Shown one piece after another: positions 1-6,070 of a stretch of 46,204 bases of DNA. The notes under the pieces were generated by a model. The model worked only from the letters and a program-made list of their open reading frames with translations. It was not told the DNA's origin and searched no databases. The translations under genes were made by a program, and so were the position numbers. The stretch comes from a virus: IMG/VR virus record IMGVR_UViG_3300018931_000003, positions 1 through 46,204 of that record; one strand, written 5' to 3'. Numbering within the stretch: position 1 is the stretch's first letter; each line of letters opens with the position of its first letter.

Positions 1-99
1 GATCTTGCTGTTCTCAGCCATGTCGCCCCGCCCTCTCCCTGATCGTCGCCGTCACCCGATCTCCCGCCCGCTTGACCGCCCTTGCGTTCTCATGCGTCG
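1..99. repeat. Terminal direct repeat, left copy (circular join)
   Basis: These 99 bases are identical to 46106-46204. The repeat cuts through the DUF5131 gene (first 21 bases here are its start) and the following small gene, and reading across the join keeps both genes intact. The simplest reading is an assembly overlap of a circular or circularly permuted genome, so the unique length is 46105 bp. A true 99-bp packaged terminal repeat is possible but less likely, because the terminase and the lysogenic life style fit headful packaging of permuted ends equally well. Confidence 0.97.
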
Positions 100-160
100 G
101 GTCGGCCCGGTACCGCTCCATCGCCGCCTCGTACAGGACGCGGAGGGCGTCCCGGGTCAT
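14..160 (-). CDS. Small basic protein, unknown function
   Basis: A 48-residue protein, too short for usual gene callers. Its ATG (158-160) overlaps the stop of the upstream sigma-like gene in an ATGA arrangement, and its own stop overlaps the first codons of the DUF5131 gene that starts at 21 (46126 on the right copy), so it is translationally coupled on both sides. The sequence is helical and rich in Arg and Ala (MTRDALRVLYEAAMERYRAD at the N-terminus), without Cys or membrane segments. No family is recognised. The tight overlaps are the main evidence that it is real. Confidence 0.6.
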   Translation of the reverse strand: MTRDALRVLYEAAMERYRADPTHENARAVKRAGDRVTATIRERAGRHG

Positions 161-744
161 CGGGGCGCCGCCCCGAGTTCCTCCTCGAGCCGCCGCCACG
201 CCTTCGGGTAGTGCCACCGCACCCATGCCACGGTCCGCCCCATCTTCCGCGCCGTCGCTTCCTCGGTCAGGCCGTCCAGCTCGACGTGCCGCAAGAGCGC
301 CGCGTAGGTCCGCCCGCACGCGGCGATCGCCCGCCGGACGAACGCCCGCTCGTCGTTCGCCGCCGCCTCGTCCGCCGGGCCGGGCGTGCGGTCCGGCTTC
401 GCCGAGAAGATCCGCTTGCCGTCGCCGCCCGGGTCCTCGCCGCTCCGCACCGCCCCGACGCGCCGGCCGCGGACCTCGATCTCCTGCCGGACGTACCAGC
501 GGTGGAGGGTGCGGGCGCACGCGGCCGCCCACGGCTTGAACGGCCTCGACGGGTCTTGGAGGTGGCCCTTCCGCAACAGGTGCAGGCAGTAGTCGTGCGC
601 GACGTCGTCCGGGTCGACGAGGACGTGCCGGCGGATGCGGTTCCGCTTCGTCGCGTGGATGCGCGCCAGCTTGTGCATGAGCGCGTAGGCGTCCAGCACC
701 ATCGCCTGGACGGCCGGGTCGGCGGGGGCGGTCACGCCAGCCAT
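157..744 (-). CDS. Sigma-70-like factor, divergent (second of two)
   Basis: A 195-residue protein with the layout of an ECF-type sigma factor: a region-2-like part at about residues 40-90 (DPDDVAHDYCLHLL, like the core-binding helix) and a region-4-like helix-turn-helix at about 155-190 (GLTEEATARKMGRTVAWVRW). It would direct RNA polymerase to phage promoters, or act as a DNA-binding derivative of a sigma factor. The start (ATG 742-744) lies inside the end of the upstream sigma gene, a 13-bp overlap. A longer open frame extends upstream but there it is only the out-of-frame shadow of that gene. The two sigma genes share the DPDD-x-A motif and probably arose by duplication; this one is the more diverged, so a regulatory rather than a full sigma role is possible. 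Confidence 0.8.
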   Translation of the reverse strand: MAGVTAPADPAVQAMVLDAYALMHKLARIHATKRNRIRRHVLVDPDDVAHDYCLHLLRKGHLQDPSRPFKPWAAACARTLHRWYVRQEIEVRGRRVGAVRSGEDPGGDGKRIFSAKPDRTPGPADEAAANDERAFVRRAIAACGRTYAALLRHVELDGLTEEATARKMGRTVAWVRWHYPKAWRRLEEELGAAPR

Positions 745-1370
745 ACGGCCACCTCCGCGAGCGCCTTGTCGACCCGCAGCCGGACGGCCTCCCGCGTGAC
801 GCGGCGGTCCATCTCCCCGTACACCTTCCCCTCCCAGAACCGCTGCCGGACGGCCTCCTGCTGGTCGGGGTCGAGCATCGCCACGGCCCGCCGCACCCGC
901 CGCCGCTCCTCGGCCTTGGCGGCCGCCTCCGCCGGGTCTTCGCCGGCCGCGATCTTTTGGAACGGGGTGGCGCCGTCCCGGTCGGGGACGTGGCCGGACT
1001 TCTCCCGGCTGACGCGGCGGATCTCGTACCCCTCCTCGGTCCGGACGTGGTTCAGGTGCAGGTGGTGGACGAGCCGGTAGGCGTAGGTCGTCAGCCGCCC
1101 CTTCGCCGGGTCGAACTTGTGGATCTTGCGGTGGAGGTGCAGCGCGTACTCGTTGGCGAGGTCGTCCGGGTCGACCCGGGAGAGCCGAGTCATCAAGTTC
1201 CGCGAGGCGGCGTTCTTGTGCGCGAGCTTGACGAGGGCCGGGTAGACCCGCATGACGAGCGCCCACCGGGCCGCGTCGTCGCCCCGCCTCACCTGCCGGG
1301 CGAGGCGGCGTTCCTCGGCCTTCGCGGCGGCGGCCGACTTGGTCGCACGACGTTCCTTGGTCGTCGTCAT
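732..1370 (-). CDS. Sigma-70 family (ECF-like) RNA polymerase sigma factor
   Basis: A 212-residue protein. Residues 67-110 match sigma region 2 (DPDDLANEYALHLHRKI followed by the FDPAKG..TTYAYRL stretch typical of promoter melting and -10 recognition), and residues 165-208 match region 4 (LDPDQQEAVRQRF, then the recognition helix TREAVRLRVDKAL). No region 1 is present, as in ECF factors. The start overlaps the csrA stop by 4 bp (ATGA), so it is coupled to csrA. A phage sigma factor of this kind would be expected to redirect host RNA polymerase to a subset of phage genes; which promoters it uses cannot be read from the sequence. Confidence 0.88.
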   Translation of the reverse strand: MTTTKERRATKSAAAAKAEERRLARQVRRGDDAARWALVMRVYPALVKLAHKNAASRNLMTRLSRVDPDDLANEYALHLHRKIHKFDPAKGRLTTYAYRLVHHLHLNHVRTEEGYEIRRVSREKSGHVPDRDGATPFQKIAAGEDPAEAAAKAEERRRVRRAVAMLDPDQQEAVRQRFWEGKVYGEMDRRVTREAVRLRVDKALAEVAVWLA

Positions 1371-1585
1371 CGCGGCGCCTCCCCGGCGACCTTGGCAAGG
1401 TCCGCCCCGTGGATGCCGGGGAAGCCGTCGGCGTCCAGGTCCGCGACCTCGTGCCGCTTGACCCGCACCGACTGCGGCGCGTCGATGCCGACCTTCACCT
1501 TGTCGCCGTGGACCTCCAAGATCGTCACGACGATGCCGTCGCCGACGAGCAGCGACTGACTGGGCAGGCGAGAAAGGACTAACAT
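1367..1585 (-). CDS. csrA: CsrA/RsmA carbon storage regulator homologue
   Basis: A 72-residue protein that matches CsrA over its first ~47 residues: MLVLSRLPSQSLLVGDGIVV, then TILEVHGDKVKVGIDAP, then the RVKRHEV stretch. CsrA dimers bind GGA motifs in mRNA leaders and block or alter translation and stability. The usual Arg-rich C-terminal strand is retained (RVKRHEV), followed by an extra ~25-residue tail. It sits between a winged-helix gene (7-bp overlap) and a sigma factor gene (4-bp overlap) in the control end of the minus-strand operon. Its ribosome binding site, AAGGAGG 7 bases before the ATG, is itself within a CAAGGA sequence of the kind CsrA binds, so autoregulation is plausible. The start is fixed by the family and the RBS; the longer open frame upstream is spurious. 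Confidence 0.95.
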   Translation of the reverse strand: MLVLSRLPSQSLLVGDGIVVTILEVHGDKVKVGIDAPQSVRVKRHEVADLDADGFPGIHGADLAKVAGEAPR

Positions 1586-1899
1586 GGGGAACCTCCTTGC
1601 TGGGACTCGACCAACTGCATCTGCACGCCCCGCTGGCCGCCCGAGCGGCGGATCAGCCCCGCGGCCTCGATCACGCCGCAGACGTTGCACGCCCACTGGC
1701 GCGAGCCGCCGAACGCCGCGCCGACCTCCCGGAGCAGCGGCCCTCGGCCGTGCTCGGCGTGGTAGGCGGCGATCCAGTCGAACACGAGCCACTTGCTCGG
1801 GATCAGCGCCACGGGGCGGCCGCTCACGGTCCGCGTCACCGGCTTCCGGCCGCGCGGGAGGTCGAGCGTCCGCCGCCTCCGCTCCATCACTGCCGACAT
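1579..1899 (-). CDS. LexA-type winged-helix DNA-binding protein
   Basis: A 106-residue protein. After a basic N-terminal ~30 residues, residues 37-95 resemble the N-terminal DNA-binding domain of LexA (WLVFDWIAAYHAEHGRGPLL, REVGAAFG, then a helix ending in EAAGLIRR, and a GQRGVQ wing). There is no self-cleavage peptidase domain, so it cannot be a SOS-cleaved LexA. It probably is a transcriptional regulator of phage genes. The ATG (1897-1899) has an excellent AAGGAGG seven bases upstream, and this RBS is almost the same as that of csrA. The gene overlaps csrA by 7 bp. Confidence 0.75.
   Translation of the reverse strand: MSAVMERRRRTLDLPRGRKPVTRTVSGRPVALIPSKWLVFDWIAAYHAEHGRGPLLREVGAAFGGSRQWACNVCGVIEAAGLIRRSGGQRGVQMQLVESQQGGSPC
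1592..1599 (-). promoter_or_regulatory. csrA ribosome binding site with CsrA-type CAAGGA core
   Basis: On the minus strand the sequence before csrA reads CAAGGAGGTTCCCCATG. The strong Shine-Dalgarno lies in a CAAGGA core, the central part of known CsrA targets, and GGA-GGT-TCC can form a small hairpin. The same element precedes the upstream gene (1905-1912). A dual role as RBS and CsrA target is inference. Confidence 0.5.
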
Positions 1900-1904
1900 G
1901 GGAA

Positions 1905-1912
1905 CCTCCTTG
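1905..1912 (-). promoter_or_regulatory. Twin ribosome binding site of the winged-helix gene
   Basis: On the minus strand this reads CAAGGAGGTTCCCATG, differing from the csrA element only by one C before the ATG. This decides the start of the winged-helix gene at 1899. The near identity over 15 bases of two noncoding elements 313 bp apart suggests selection or recent duplication, and a common regulator such as CsrA. Confidence 0.5.
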
Positions 1913-1928
1913 GTGGGGAAACGGTGAG

Positions 1929-2348
1929 TCAGGCTGGCTGTGGGGTTGGCGCCTTGAGCTCGACGCCGAGCGCCTCGCAGAGGCGGCGGAAGTCGCCTCG
2001 GGTCCGTTGCATCGGCAGGCCGACGCCGTGCTCCCAGCCGCCGCGCCAGGTGTTGCGCAGCTCGGCCGGGCAGTTGCCTTCGATCAGTCGAAGCAGGTAG
2101 CCGGGTTGCTCGGCGGTCTCCGGCTGGACCACGAACACGAAGCCGTTGACGCGCGGCGACGGGTTGTCCTCGAAGACGCCGCCGGCCGCCGCGAGCCACT
2201 CGTCGGTGATCGGCTCGTCGTCGTCGGCCTGGTGCTCGGCGAGGTAGGCGTCGATGACGTCCAGGGCGTTTACCGTGAACCGCGGCGTGTACTGCGATCC
2301 GGCAGCGTAAAGACGCTTGCTCTCGGTCGCCTTCTCTCGCGTCGTCAT
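1929..2348 (-). CDS. Hypothetical acidic protein
   Basis: A 139-residue soluble protein between two winged-helix genes. It has no recognised domain, no Cys pair and no membrane segment. The centre (about residues 25-80) is acidic, followed by a short beta-rich stretch (NGFVFVVQPETAEQPGYLLR) and a C-terminal helical part with TRGDFRRLCEALGVEL. Its place in the regulatory end of the operon suggests an accessory control function, but nothing in the sequence shows it. The 85 bases upstream (2349-2433) contain a small hairpin at 2393-2406 (GGGAC/GTCCC) and no other feature. Confidence 0.75.
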   Translation of the reverse strand: MTTREKATESKRLYAAGSQYTPRFTVNALDVIDAYLAEHQADDDEPITDEWLAAAGGVFEDNPSPRVNGFVFVVQPETAEQPGYLLRLIEGNCPAELRNTWRGGWEHGVGLPMQRTRGDFRRLCEALGVELKAPTPQPA

Positions 2349-2433
2349 CCCTCGTCACTCCTCTCCGCGCAGTGCGCGCACCGCCTCCGTTGGGGACTCG
2401 CGTCCCTTGGAAAATCACGTTGTCACGGGGTCA

Positions 2434-2802
2434 TCAGGACGTGTCGCCGAACCGCTCGGCGACGACGTCCCGCAGGTCCTCGGTGGTCAGGGTGGACAGC
2501 TTGGCGAGGAGGGACTTGCGCTCGCGCTGCTCCTCGGTCAGGATGACGGTGATCGCGCGCGAGCGGTTGGGGTCGCGGGTGATCCGCCCCTTCTTCTGCA
2601 GCGCGGTCAAATGGCAAATGACGCCGTTCGGCGACGTGGTCCCGAACCGCTCATTGATTTCGCGGATCGTGGGACCGTACCCGCGATCCTCGATCTTCTC
2701 CTCGATGAACGACAGGACCTCCCGCTGCGCGTCGGTGAGGCCGTCCGGGCCCGGGGCGGTCGGCTTGCGGCGATTAACGAGCGGTGTGAGCGACGAGCTC
2801 AT
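2434..2802 (-). CDS. LexA-like winged-helix repressor without peptidase
   Basis: A 122-residue protein. Residues 22-85 match the LexA N-terminal domain closely: LTDAQREVLSFIEEKIEDRG, YGPTIREINERFG, TTSPNGVICHLTALQKKG and RITRDPNRSRAI, i.e. three helices and the wing. The catalytic Ser/Lys peptidase domain of LexA and cI-type repressors is absent; instead there is a helical tail. It is the first gene of the leftward operon and lies divergent from the Xre-like gene at 2985, with operator-like palindromes between them, which is the classic position of a phage repressor or early-gene regulator. Induction would need something other than self-cleavage. Confidence 0.85.
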   Translation of the reverse strand: MSSSLTPLVNRRKPTAPGPDGLTDAQREVLSFIEEKIEDRGYGPTIREINERFGTTSPNGVICHLTALQKKGRITRDPNRSRAITVILTEEQRERKSLLAKLSTLTTEDLRDVVAERFGDTS

Positions 2803-2827
2803 GCGGCGACCCTTTCAGCTGACGAAA

Positions 2828-2847
2828 CCCGCGCCAGCTGGCGCGGG
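2828..2847. promoter_or_regulatory. Perfect 20-bp palindrome (operator candidate)
   Basis: Ten-base arms CCCGCGCCAG and CTGGCGCGGG meet without spacer, 26 bases before the ATG of the LexA-like gene, i.e. within its mRNA leader. The symmetry suits binding of a dimeric regulator; LexA-like proteins bind such dyads. It could also fold as RNA. I did not see a second copy in the window. Confidence 0.55.
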
Positions 2848-2910
2848 CCGATAGAATCACCCTCGAAACGGGGCCCGCCGTGACCTGATCTGACAAACGG
2901 CGGGACATCA

Positions 2911-2960
2911 ATAGTATCAGCCTTTGTGAACATTAGTCCACTGAACGGGATAACCCGTTC
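2911..2960. promoter_or_regulatory. Divergent promoter region with dyad operator
   Basis: Leftward promoter candidate: -35 TGGACT (2935-2940, minus strand), 18-base spacer, -10 TACTAT (2911-2916). Rightward candidate: TTGTGA (2924-2929), 19-base spacer, GATAAC (2949-2954). The two overlap. A dyad GAACGGG-ATAA-CCCGTTC (2943-2960) covers the rightward -10, so a bound dimer would block transcription of the Xre-like gene. This stretch is clearly richer in A and T than the genome. Promoter calls rest on consensus matching by eye; the dyad is seen directly. Confidence 0.5.
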
Positions 2961-2984
2961 CGGTACACAGTGGGGAGTCTGGGG

Positions 2985-3491
2985 ATGAGCCGCGATCTTC
3001 GCAGGGAAGAAGTCGCCAATTACTTCCGGCGGCTGGCGAAATCCGAAACGCTGTACGGTGAAGGGGCCTCGCTCATGGCCAAGGGATCGACGGCGGACGC
3101 TTCGAAGGAAGCAGCCGCCCACGGTCCCGAGATCGAGGCGGCCGAGGGCACGTTTACCTACGTCGTCAACCTTGCGTTCCGCAAGAACTGGAACCCCAAG
3201 CCAAAGACCGACCTCGCGCGTGCCGCAAACGTCAGCACAAAGATGATCGACCGGCTGCTCGACGGCAGCGCGACCAAGCTGACCAAGGAGGCGTCTCGGG
3301 TCTGCGAAGCGCTCGGCATCAATCCGGACGCCGCCGCAAAGGGCGAGTACGTCCAGATGGGAGCGGCCAGCGACCGAGAGCTTCACGAACAACTGGACGC
3401 CCTCCTCAAGTCCGAACACGGTTCCGCCGTGCGAATCCAGATCGAGTCCCTGTACCTGTCAATTGCTCGCAACAACGCGGGGAAGCGGTAG
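2985..3491 (+). CDS. Xre/Cro-type helix-turn-helix regulator
   Basis: A 168-residue protein whose centre (about residues 70-115) is a Cro/cI-type HTH: KTDLARAANVSTKMIDRLLD, then TKEASRVCEALGINPDAA. The N-terminal part is helical and acidic and the C-terminus forms an amphipathic helix that may be a dimer interface. ATG 2985 is chosen because GGGGAG lies 8 bases upstream; a GTG at 2970 would add five residues. The gene stands alone on the plus strand, divergent from the LexA-like repressor gene, and runs 33 bp into the convergent small HTH gene at 3459. Together the three look like a lysis-lysogeny control set. Confidence 0.82.
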   Translation: MSRDLRREEVANYFRRLAKSETLYGEGASLMAKGSTADASKEAAAHGPEIEAAEGTFTYVVNLAFRKNWNPKPKTDLARAANVSTKMIDRLLDGSATKLTKEASRVCEALGINPDAAAKGEYVQMGAASDRELHEQLDALLKSEHGSAVRIQIESLYLSIARNNAGKR

Positions 3492-3680
3492 GTTCTTCTG
3501 AACCAACTTCTTAATTCGCTCCGCCTCGTCTTGGGGCACGCGAGACCGGTAAGCGGTCCCAACTAGAAACCGCTCGACGCGCACCTTCCCTCGCTCGATC
3601 CACTTCGAGAACGTCGCAGACTCTACCCCGACGATCTTCGCAGCTTCCTTCGGCGTCAGCATCTGCACTTGCGTCTGCAT
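3459..3680 (-). CDS. Small MerR/excisionase-type HTH protein
   Basis: A 73-residue protein with a winged HTH of the HTH_17/excisionase kind: LTPKEAAKIVGVESATFSKW is the first helix pair, followed by IERGKVRVERF and a RSRVPQDEAERI strand-helix ending. Such proteins act as excisionases or as small repressors. ATG 3678-3680 has GGAGG six bases upstream; an ATG at 3716 would give 12 more residues but has no good RBS. It is convergent with the Xre-like gene and overlaps its last 33 bp, so transcripts of the two are antisense to each other at their ends. It is divergent from the early operon that starts at 3833. Confidence 0.8.
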   Translation of the reverse strand: MQTQVQMLTPKEAAKIVGVESATFSKWIERGKVRVERFLVGTAYRSRVPQDEAERIKKLVQKNLPLPRVVASN

Positions 3681-3731
3681 CCCGAACCTCCATCCCCGCT
3701 CGGGGCATGTGGACATTTTCCATTTTCAGTC

Positions 3732-3760
3732 TTGACAGTCAACCCCAAAAACGGAAGATG
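3732..3760. promoter_or_regulatory. Divergent promoter with TTGAC-A-GTCAA dyad
   Basis: TTGACAGTCAA (3732-3742) is a perfect dyad and gives a -35 box in both directions. Rightwards TTGACA is a perfect -35, but the -10 about 16-17 bases on is weak (GAAGAT). Leftwards TTGACT is followed after 16 bases by GAAAAT (4 of 6). The rightward promoter would drive the early operon starting at 3833 and the leftward one the HTH gene at 3680. A weak -10 could mean activation or use of an alternative sigma factor. Confidence 0.45.
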
Positions 3761-3832
3761 TCCAGACAGACGAGACAGGTCCGACCAACTCCCACCCTCG
3801 GGGAGCGGCGGGCCGGGACGGAGGGCGGTCGG

Positions 3833-4246
3833 ATGGTGGATCAGGTGCGTGGCGGCTTTGGTCAGCAGGTCGCGTCGGGCGAGTGGCGCGAGTACCGACT
3901 GCCGGACTGGACGGTCGTCGTGACGACGGAGCGTCGCGAGCGCGGCCGCGAAGTCGTCTGCCCCTACTGCCAGTCGCACATCTGCGAAACGTCGGATCTC
4001 GCGGAAGCGACGGCGAAGACGAAAGAGCACGTCCTGTCGTGCGACAAGCACCCGGCGTTCAAACTCAAGCAGCAACGCGACGGGCTGCTCGCCGCCGTCG
4101 AACTCCTCAAGGCGACGCTCCTTAATGTCCTCCAGCACGCCCCGAGCTACGACTGGAACGCGGACCCGCTCTCGCTGACGCTCGTCACCGGCACGGCGTG
4201 CGAGGTCGCCGACCGCGCCGTCGCCAACGCGAAAGGCGGTGCGTGA
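3833..4246 (+). CDS. Putative zinc-binding protein, first gene of early operon
   Basis: A 137-residue protein. After an N-terminal beta-rich part (EYRLPDWTVVVTTERRER) comes a possible zinc site at about residues 52-80: CPYC, then HICE, then HVLSCDKH. The C-terminal half is helical (KQQRDGLLAAVELLKATLLN) and acidic. ATG 3833 is preceded by GGAGG seven bases upstream; the open frame extends to 3707 but those starts lack an RBS and overlap the promoter. It overlaps the next gene by one base (TGATG). The function is unknown; early position suggests a host-takeover or regulatory role. Confidence 0.75.
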   Translation: MVDQVRGGFGQQVASGEWREYRLPDWTVVVTTERRERGREVVCPYCQSHICETSDLAEATAKTKEHVLSCDKHPAFKLKQQRDGLLAAVELLKATLLNVLQHAPSYDWNADPLSLTLVTGTACEVADRAVANAKGGA

Positions 4247-4698
4247 TGAGCACCGAAACCAAACGTTTTTCCCTCCGCACGGTGCTGACCTCGACGACGG
4301 GCCGCCTGCTGACGGAGACCGACGAGCAGCACCCGGGCAACGGCATCGGGTGGCTGCACGAGCTGCTCGGCTGGATGACCGGCGACGAGCCGTTCACCCA
4401 CTCGCTGCCGCGGTTCAACGACGAGTGCAAGCCGTGGCTCTTGCGGTGGTTCCCCGAGCTCGGGCGAGCCGACGTGGACCTGCTTGACGACCTCATGGAG
4501 GCCGGCGGGCCGGTCGAGGCCGCAATCGAAACCTTTATCGCGGCGTGCATCGCGGCCGGCATGAAGGCCGAGTACGACGTGCCCCGCATCCCCGCCGAAG
4601 ACCATGAGCGGAAGGACCCCATCGCCGAACTGGTCGAAATGGTCGGCCCGGAGAAGGTCGTCGTCGCCGTGGTGCCGTCTTCGAAGGGAGGCGAGTAG
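4246..4698 (+). CDS. Conserved phage hypothetical (DUF7736-like)
   Basis: A 150-residue protein with a pattern widespread in phages: FSLRTVLTSTTGRLL at the N-terminus, then LHELLGWMTGDEPFTHSLPR and ECKPWLLRWFPEL. From memory this corresponds to the DUF7736 family; I could not check it. No enzymatic motif is known for it. A second half with AIETFIAACIAAGMKAEYDV is predicted helical. It is coupled to the previous gene by TGATG and followed two bases later by the next ATG. Confidence 0.75.
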   Translation: MSTETKRFSLRTVLTSTTGRLLTETDEQHPGNGIGWLHELLGWMTGDEPFTHSLPRFNDECKPWLLRWFPELGRADVDLLDDLMEAGGPVEAAIETFIAACIAAGMKAEYDVPRIPAEDHERKDPIAELVEMVGPEKVVVAVVPSSKGGE

Positions 4699-4700
4699 CC

Positions 4701-5003
4701 ATGCCCCGCGTCCGCGACTGGATGGACTTCGCCCACTCGCTCTACAAGGAGCGCGAGGCGATCCAGGATCAACTGCCGCCCGGCGTGCGCTGCACGCTGT
4801 CGCTCGCGGCCTACGGCTACAGCGCCGGCGAGTTCTCGGTCTCCCTCCACCACGACGAGCGCAAGATCGGCGGCTTCGGCTCGGGCGCGACGCCATCGAA
4901 GGCGCTCGAAAAAGCCAAACTCGACCTCGCCGCCAAGGCTCAAGAGCAGGCGGGACGGCCGCAACTGTCGGTCAAGGTGTTGCCATCCCAGGAGGCTGGT
5001 TAG
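4701..5003 (+). CDS. Hypothetical protein
   Basis: A 100-residue soluble protein, unrecognised. It has a possible dsRNA/dsDNA-binding-like alternation: beta strands CTLSLAAYGYSAGEFSVSLH and a helix (SKALEKAKLDLAAKAQEQAG) near the C-terminus. The helix is Lys/Ala rich. The gene begins two bases after the previous stop with GGAGGCGAG upstream of the ATG, and ends two bases before the next start. Confidence 0.7.
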   Translation: MPRVRDWMDFAHSLYKEREAIQDQLPPGVRCTLSLAAYGYSAGEFSVSLHHDERKIGGFGSGATPSKALEKAKLDLAAKAQEQAGRPQLSVKVLPSQEAG

Positions 5004-5005
5004 CC

Positions 5006-5362
5006 ATGCCGGAAGGCCGCAACTTCCCCGCGTCGCTCCCCGACCCGACGCTGCCGCCGCCGCCGGAGCGTTTCGCCAACCTCGACGGCGCCCTCCGTGT
5101 CGCGCACCCGACACTGCCCGCCGTCCCCTTCGACGTGCTGCTGCCGGCCGACCCGCTGGCGGTCACTCCGGTCCTGAGCAAGTGCCGCTTCTGCGGCGTC
5201 GGCGAGCCGATCGCCGAGGGCTTCTGCTCGACCTGGTGCAAGCAGGCGTTCCTGCGGCCCTTCGCCGACGCCGAGTTCAAGCCGCGAGAGGCCGGCCCGA
5301 TCGTCTCCGACTGCGGCGGCTCCTGTGGGATTGGCTGCCATCAACTGGAGCGCGAGCCATGA
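5006..5362 (+). CDS. Zinc-ribbon-like protein
   Basis: A 118-residue protein with a Pro-rich N-terminal half (PDPTLPPPPERF) and a Cys motif at residues 60-78 (CRFCGVGEP then CSTWC), i.e. CxxC-x10-CxxxC, a likely zinc site, plus three further Cys at the end (CGGSCGIGC). Several small proteins of this phage carry such Cys pairs. RBS AGGAGG nine bases before the ATG decides the start. ATGA overlap with the next gene. The role is unknown; DNA- or protein-binding adaptors are typical of such early genes. Confidence 0.72.
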   Translation: MPEGRNFPASLPDPTLPPPPERFANLDGALRVAHPTLPAVPFDVLLPADPLAVTPVLSKCRFCGVGEPIAEGFCSTWCKQAFLRPFADAEFKPREAGPIVSDCGGSCGIGCHQLEREP

Positions 5363-5613
5363 GCAAGCACGACGAGCGGTGCATCGACCAGACGACGTGC
5401 CAGGGGATGATCGACGCCCGCGACCAGGCCATCCACCGGCAGGCGGGCGAGATCGCCGAGTTGCAGCGGATCAATGCGGAACTCCGGGCCGCCGCCGAGC
5501 GATGGCTCCGCTACTTCGACGCGCCCCTCGCCCCGATGAGCGGCGGCGAGGAAGAGGCGATCCTCGCCGACATGCGGGCGGCCGTCGCCAAGGCGAAAGG
5601 CGCCACGCCATGA
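5359..5613 (+). CDS. Small coiled-coil protein
   Basis: An 84-residue protein. A two-Cys N-terminus (ERCIDQTTC) leads into a long amphipathic helix (about residues 18-50, IHRQAGEIAELQRINAELRA) with heptad spacing, so it is likely a dimeric coiled coil. Similar small proteins are common in phage early operons and often lie beside genes of unknown function. ATGA overlaps with both neighbours indicate coupled translation. Confidence 0.72.
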   Translation: MSKHDERCIDQTTCQGMIDARDQAIHRQAGEIAELQRINAELRAAAERWLRYFDAPLAPMSGGEEEAILADMRAAVAKAKGATP

Positions 5614-5846
5614 CCCGCCGACAGCGCATCGACGACAAGCGGAGCCCGGAGGCCGGCGCCGCCCCCAAGCTCGACGGCGCGCCGCCGTGGAAGGCCGAGC
5701 GCGAGCGGCGACGACGACTGGCGGCCGGCAACGACGTGGACGCCGGCTTTAGGAACCCGTCCGCGAGCGACCGGCACCTCGGCGAGCTGGTCCGGCGGTA
5801 CGAGCGGGCGACGCCGAACCTGACCAAGAGCGAGGTGTGGTCATGA
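5610..5846 (+). CDS. Small charged protein, unknown
   Basis: A 78-residue protein, very rich in Arg, Asp and Glu, without hydrophobic core in the first 50 residues, so probably partly disordered. The last 25 residues (RHLGELVRRYERATPNLTKS) may form a helix. No family is recognised. It shares 4-bp ATGA overlaps with the genes on both sides, the main sign that it is expressed. Confidence 0.62.
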   Translation: MTRRQRIDDKRSPEAGAAPKLDGAPPWKAERERRRRLAAGNDVDAGFRNPSASDRHLGELVRRYERATPNLTKSEVWS

Positions 5847-6070
5847 CCCTCCTCGCGACCCACGCCGCCGCGGCGTTCCTCGGCGCGTGCCTGCTCTACC
5901 TGCTGCTCGGCGACCGGTACGCGAGGGCGATGGCCGGCGTCGAGCGCCAGGCCCAGGTCAACGACCGCAACGCGCGGCTCAACGCCCAGGTGTGCCGCGA
6001 CGTCCAGCGGCGAGCGGAGCGGCTCGGGCCGTCGCCCTACGAGCGGGCGGCGCGGCTGGCGGCGAACTGA
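5843..6070 (+). CDS. Small single-span membrane protein
   Basis: A 75-residue protein. Residues 3-23 (LLATHAAAAFLGACLLYLLL) are a transmembrane segment or uncleaved signal anchor, followed by a charged helical tail of about 50 residues that should face the cytoplasm or the periplasm according to topology; the positive charges after the segment favour N-out, C-in. It is ATGA-coupled to the preceding gene and shares an A with the next (TGATG). Early phage membrane proteins often act in superinfection exclusion or in inhibition of host functions, but no specific match is seen. Confidence 0.7.
   Translation: MTLLATHAAAAFLGACLLYLLLGDRYARAMAGVERQAQVNDRNARLNAQVCRDVQRRAERLGPSPYERAARLAAN

Noticed and set aside
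157-1398. A 413-residue minus-strand frame that appears to fuse to the second sigma-like protein.
   Set aside because: Upstream of 744 it lies out of frame over the first sigma gene and csrA start and gives only Arg/Pro/Gly-rich shadow sequence; the real gene starts at ATG 742-744.
2434-2802. A genuine LexA that responds to SOS by self-cleavage.
   Set aside because: The protein ends after the DNA-binding domain and a short tail; the peptidase domain with its Ser/Lys pair is missing.
3707-3832. N-terminal extension of the first early gene back to 3707.
   Set aside because: It would run over the promoter dyad at 3732-3742, and only ATG 3833 has a good Shine-Dalgarno.
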